Assembly: GCA_964608965.1 (NCBI GenBank) | Contig: CAZSPZ010000026.1 | Location: 1 to 22,632, forward strand | Length of the DNA stretch: 22,632 nt | Origin: UBA10908 sp964608965 | Lineage (GTDB): Bacteria; Bacillota; Clostridia; Peptostreptococcales; Anaerovoracaceae | Direction: 5' to 3' | In this document: piece by piece, positions 21,626-22,632 of the stretch | How the letters are laid out: the number at the start of each line of letters is the position of its first letter | How positions within the stretch are numbered: the stretch's first letter is position 1 | The notes under the pieces: generated by a model | Told to the model about the DNA's origin: nothing | Database searches by the model: none | Seen by the model: only the letters and a program-made list of their open reading frames with translations | Program-made: the position numbers and the translations under genes

Positions 21626-22285
21626 TTATATCAATCGGAAATGGTTTTTATCGAACTCCAGCAACCCTTCGTCTCTGAGCTTTGCCAATTCGCTGGACAT
21701 GGCGCTTCTGTCGACGGCAAGATAGTCGGCAAGCTGCTGCCGGTTGAATGGGATTTCAAATACGGGGCTGCCTGATTTGATTGAGTGCAGTGAAAGGTAG
21801 GACAGGAGTTTATTTCGCGTGCTTCTTTGCGCCATGTGCTCGAGCTTTCCTGTTAGCATCAGGTTTTTTCCGGCAAGCGCCGTAACTAAATTTCTTATTA
21901 AAGTCGTATGAAAACCGCAGGACTTCTCGCAAGGCGATACGATATTAAATGCTTTCAGGAACAATACCCGACACTCCGATACCGCAAAAGCATTCACATT
22001 CAGCGGGGTATTCGGCATCAGGGCATAAGTTTCTCCAAAGATGACTCCGGGCGTTATTTCTGAAATAATCGTCTGATTTCCCCAGTAATCTTCGTGCTGG
22101 ATATGCACTTCTCCCGAAAGAAGCAAAGCGACAGAAGATGCGCTGCCACCGATCCGGAAAACATATTCACCTTTCTTATATTTGCGCGTGACGGCGGCCA
22201 GGCATTTGAGTATTTGCGGAAGCTCTTCCTGATTGACGCCTCTGAAAAGCTGGGATCCCAGAATCAGCGAAAAATATTTTTCCAT
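21626..22285 (-). CDS. Crp/Fnr family transcriptional regulator
   Basis: 219-aa regulator: N-terminal cyclic nucleotide-binding-like beta roll (about 12-115, LLLSGEVHI, IFGETYALM), a long dimerisation helix (about 118-155) and a C-terminal winged helix (about 157-219) with HTH RQQLADYLAVDRSAMSSELAKL (182-203). The Arg that binds cAMP phosphate in E. coli CRP is absent (LMPNTPLNVNA), so cAMP is an unlikely ligand. C119 and C123 (SPCEKSCGFH) lie near the dimerisation helix and could bind a metal, cluster or heme. AAGGAG site. Divergent from a ferredoxin of the hcp-associated type, so redox or nitric oxide sensing, like HcpR, is a reasonable inference. Confidence 0.88.
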   Translation of the reverse strand: MEKYFSLILGSQLFRGVNQEELPQILKCLAAVTRKYKKGEYVFRIGGSASSVALLLSGEVHIQHEDYWGNQTIISEITPGVIFGETYALMPNTPLNVNAFAVSECRVLFLKAFNIVSPCEKSCGFHTTLIRNLVTALAGKNLMLTGKLEHMAQRSTRNKLLSYLSLHSIKSGSPVFEIPFNRQQLADYLAVDRSAMSSELAKLRDEGLLEFDKNHFRLI

Positions 22286-22295
22286 AGTTTCTCCT

Positions 22296-22315
22296 TTTGT
22301 TGTTTTTACAACGAA
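22296..22315. promoter_or_regulatory. Crp/Fnr-type operator
   Basis: Dyad TTtGTTGT-TTTT-ACAACgAA, symmetric at seven of eight positions per arm, centred at 22305.5. For the ferredoxin promoter it lies at about -41.5; for the divergent regulator it falls at about +5 to +24. Confidence 0.55.
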
Positions 22316-22326
22316 TAATTGTGATT

Positions 22327-22355
22327 ATTATAGTATAATTCAAGCAGAAAGTCAC
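22327..22355 (-). promoter_or_regulatory. Promoter of the Crp/Fnr regulator gene
   Basis: On the minus strand: GTGACT (22355-22350), 17-bp spacer, TATAAT (22332-22327). Start about 22320. Its -10 is separated by one base from the -10 of the ferredoxin promoter, so the two cannot be occupied at once. Confidence 0.5.
22334..22339 (+). promoter_or_regulatory. Ferredoxin promoter -10 (activator-dependent type)
   Basis: Perfect TATAAT with no recognisable -35 at 17-18 bp; instead the operator dyad occupies the -35 region. Start about 22346-22347. An alternative TTTACA-18-TATAGT (22305-22334) is possible but less regular. Confidence 0.55.
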
Positions 22356-22368
22356 GGAGGTGATAAAA

Positions 22369-22632
22369 ATGAAGAGACAAATTATAAAGATTGATAAAGA
22401 AAAATGTAACGGCTGTGGTGCATGTGCCAGTGCTTGCCACGAAGGAGCCATAGGTATGATAAACGGTAAAGCCGAATTGCTGAGGGATGATTATTGCGAC
22501 GGACTTGGAAATTGTCTTCCCGTTTGCCCTACCGGTGCTATCACATTCGAAGAGAGGGAAGCTGCGGCTTTCGACGAGGCTGCGGTTTTAGAAAACAAAC
22601 AAAAAAGCGCACAAGCGACATTGCCGTGCGGC
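22369..22632 (+). CDS. 4Fe-4S ferredoxin-type protein, hcp-associated kind (3' end outside window)
   Basis: 88 codons visible, reading frame open at the window edge. First cluster motif C13-x2-C16-x2-C19-x3-C23; second motif C43-x2-L46-x2-C49-x3-C53-P, where the second cysteine is leucine. A further cysteine (C87, in TLPCG) near the edge suggests the longer form of this family, which continues past the ferredoxin fold. Such genes often sit beside hybrid cluster protein (hcp), which would be expected downstream. The near-perfect GGAGGTGAT site (22357-22364) is the strongest in the window. Divergent from the Crp/Fnr regulator and preceded by its likely operator. Confidence 0.88.
   Translation, partial: MKRQIIKIDKEKCNGCGACASACHEGAIGMINGKAELLRDDYCDGLGNCLPVCPTGAITFEEREAAAFDEAAVLENKQKSAQATLPCG

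Noticed and set aside
1..22632. CRISPR array, insertion sequence, prophage, tRNA or rRNA genes
   Set aside because: No regularly spaced repeats, transposase-like proteins, att-like duplications or tRNA/rRNA signatures were seen; gene order is housekeeping throughout.

Overview
The window looks like a chromosomal housekeeping region of an anaerobic, moderate-GC member of the Bacillota, class Clostridia. The evidence is gene order and content: ylxM-ffh-rpsP-khpA-rimM-trmD; a cell-division cluster (HlyD-like protein, yggS, sepF, yggT, divIVA, lspA, rluD); yicC-gmk-rpoZ; rpsB-tsf; and a Crp/Fnr regulator divergent from a ferredoxin of the type that accompanies hybrid cluster protein. Strong Shine-Dalgarno sites and GNRA-free Rho-independent terminators with U-tracts fit this. 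A family-level placement (for example near Anaerovoracaceae) would be a guess. I see no rRNA, tRNA, CRISPR array, phage or insertion sequence.

Layout. 1-1467: PLP-dependent Orn/Lys/Arg decarboxylase, ending in a 25-bp tandem duplication and a terminator. 1594-5179: signal recognition and ribosome/tRNA maturation genes (ylxM, ffh, rpsP, khpA, rimM, trmD). 5201-10341: a probably leaderless HlyD-like membrane protein, then PLP homeostasis, Z-ring and pole factors, lipoprotein signal peptidase, a pseudouridine synthase and a flavin reductase-like protein, closed by a terminator that works on both strands. 10364-10577 (minus): a candidate unannotated structured RNA with its own promoter, matching ends and a terminator. 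10636-12336 (minus): rqcH, ribosome rescue. 12447-14262: yicC, gmk, rpoZ. 14422-16768: polar amino acid ABC importer with a very good promoter, followed by tcdA (16777-17469). 17462-19541 (minus): a SIS phosphosugar enzyme and a ROK kinase that has lost its zinc site. 19767-21541: rpsB-tsf. 21626-22285 (minus): Crp/Fnr regulator. 22369-end: ferredoxin, cut by the window edge.

How it works together. Most genes serve protein synthesis and export (SRP, 30S maturation, tRNA modification, quality control, EF-Ts, lipoprotein processing) and cell division. Accessory functions are polyamine/acid metabolism, amino acid uptake, amino sugar-type metabolism and a redox or nitrosative response pair.

The most interesting signals are regulatory. 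(1) The candidate ~210-nt RNA downstream of rqcH. (2) Back-to-back promoters for rpsB-tsf and the SIS-ROK operon whose -35 hexamers lie on the same bases. (3) A Crp/Fnr dyad centred at about -41.5 of the ferredoxin promoter and just downstream of the predicted crp start, suggesting one site both activates and autorepresses. (4) A promoter placing +1 exactly on the AUG of the HlyD-like gene. I did not find an obviously new multi-gene defence or metabolic system; the SIS-ROK pair and the HlyD-like protein are the least understood proteins here.
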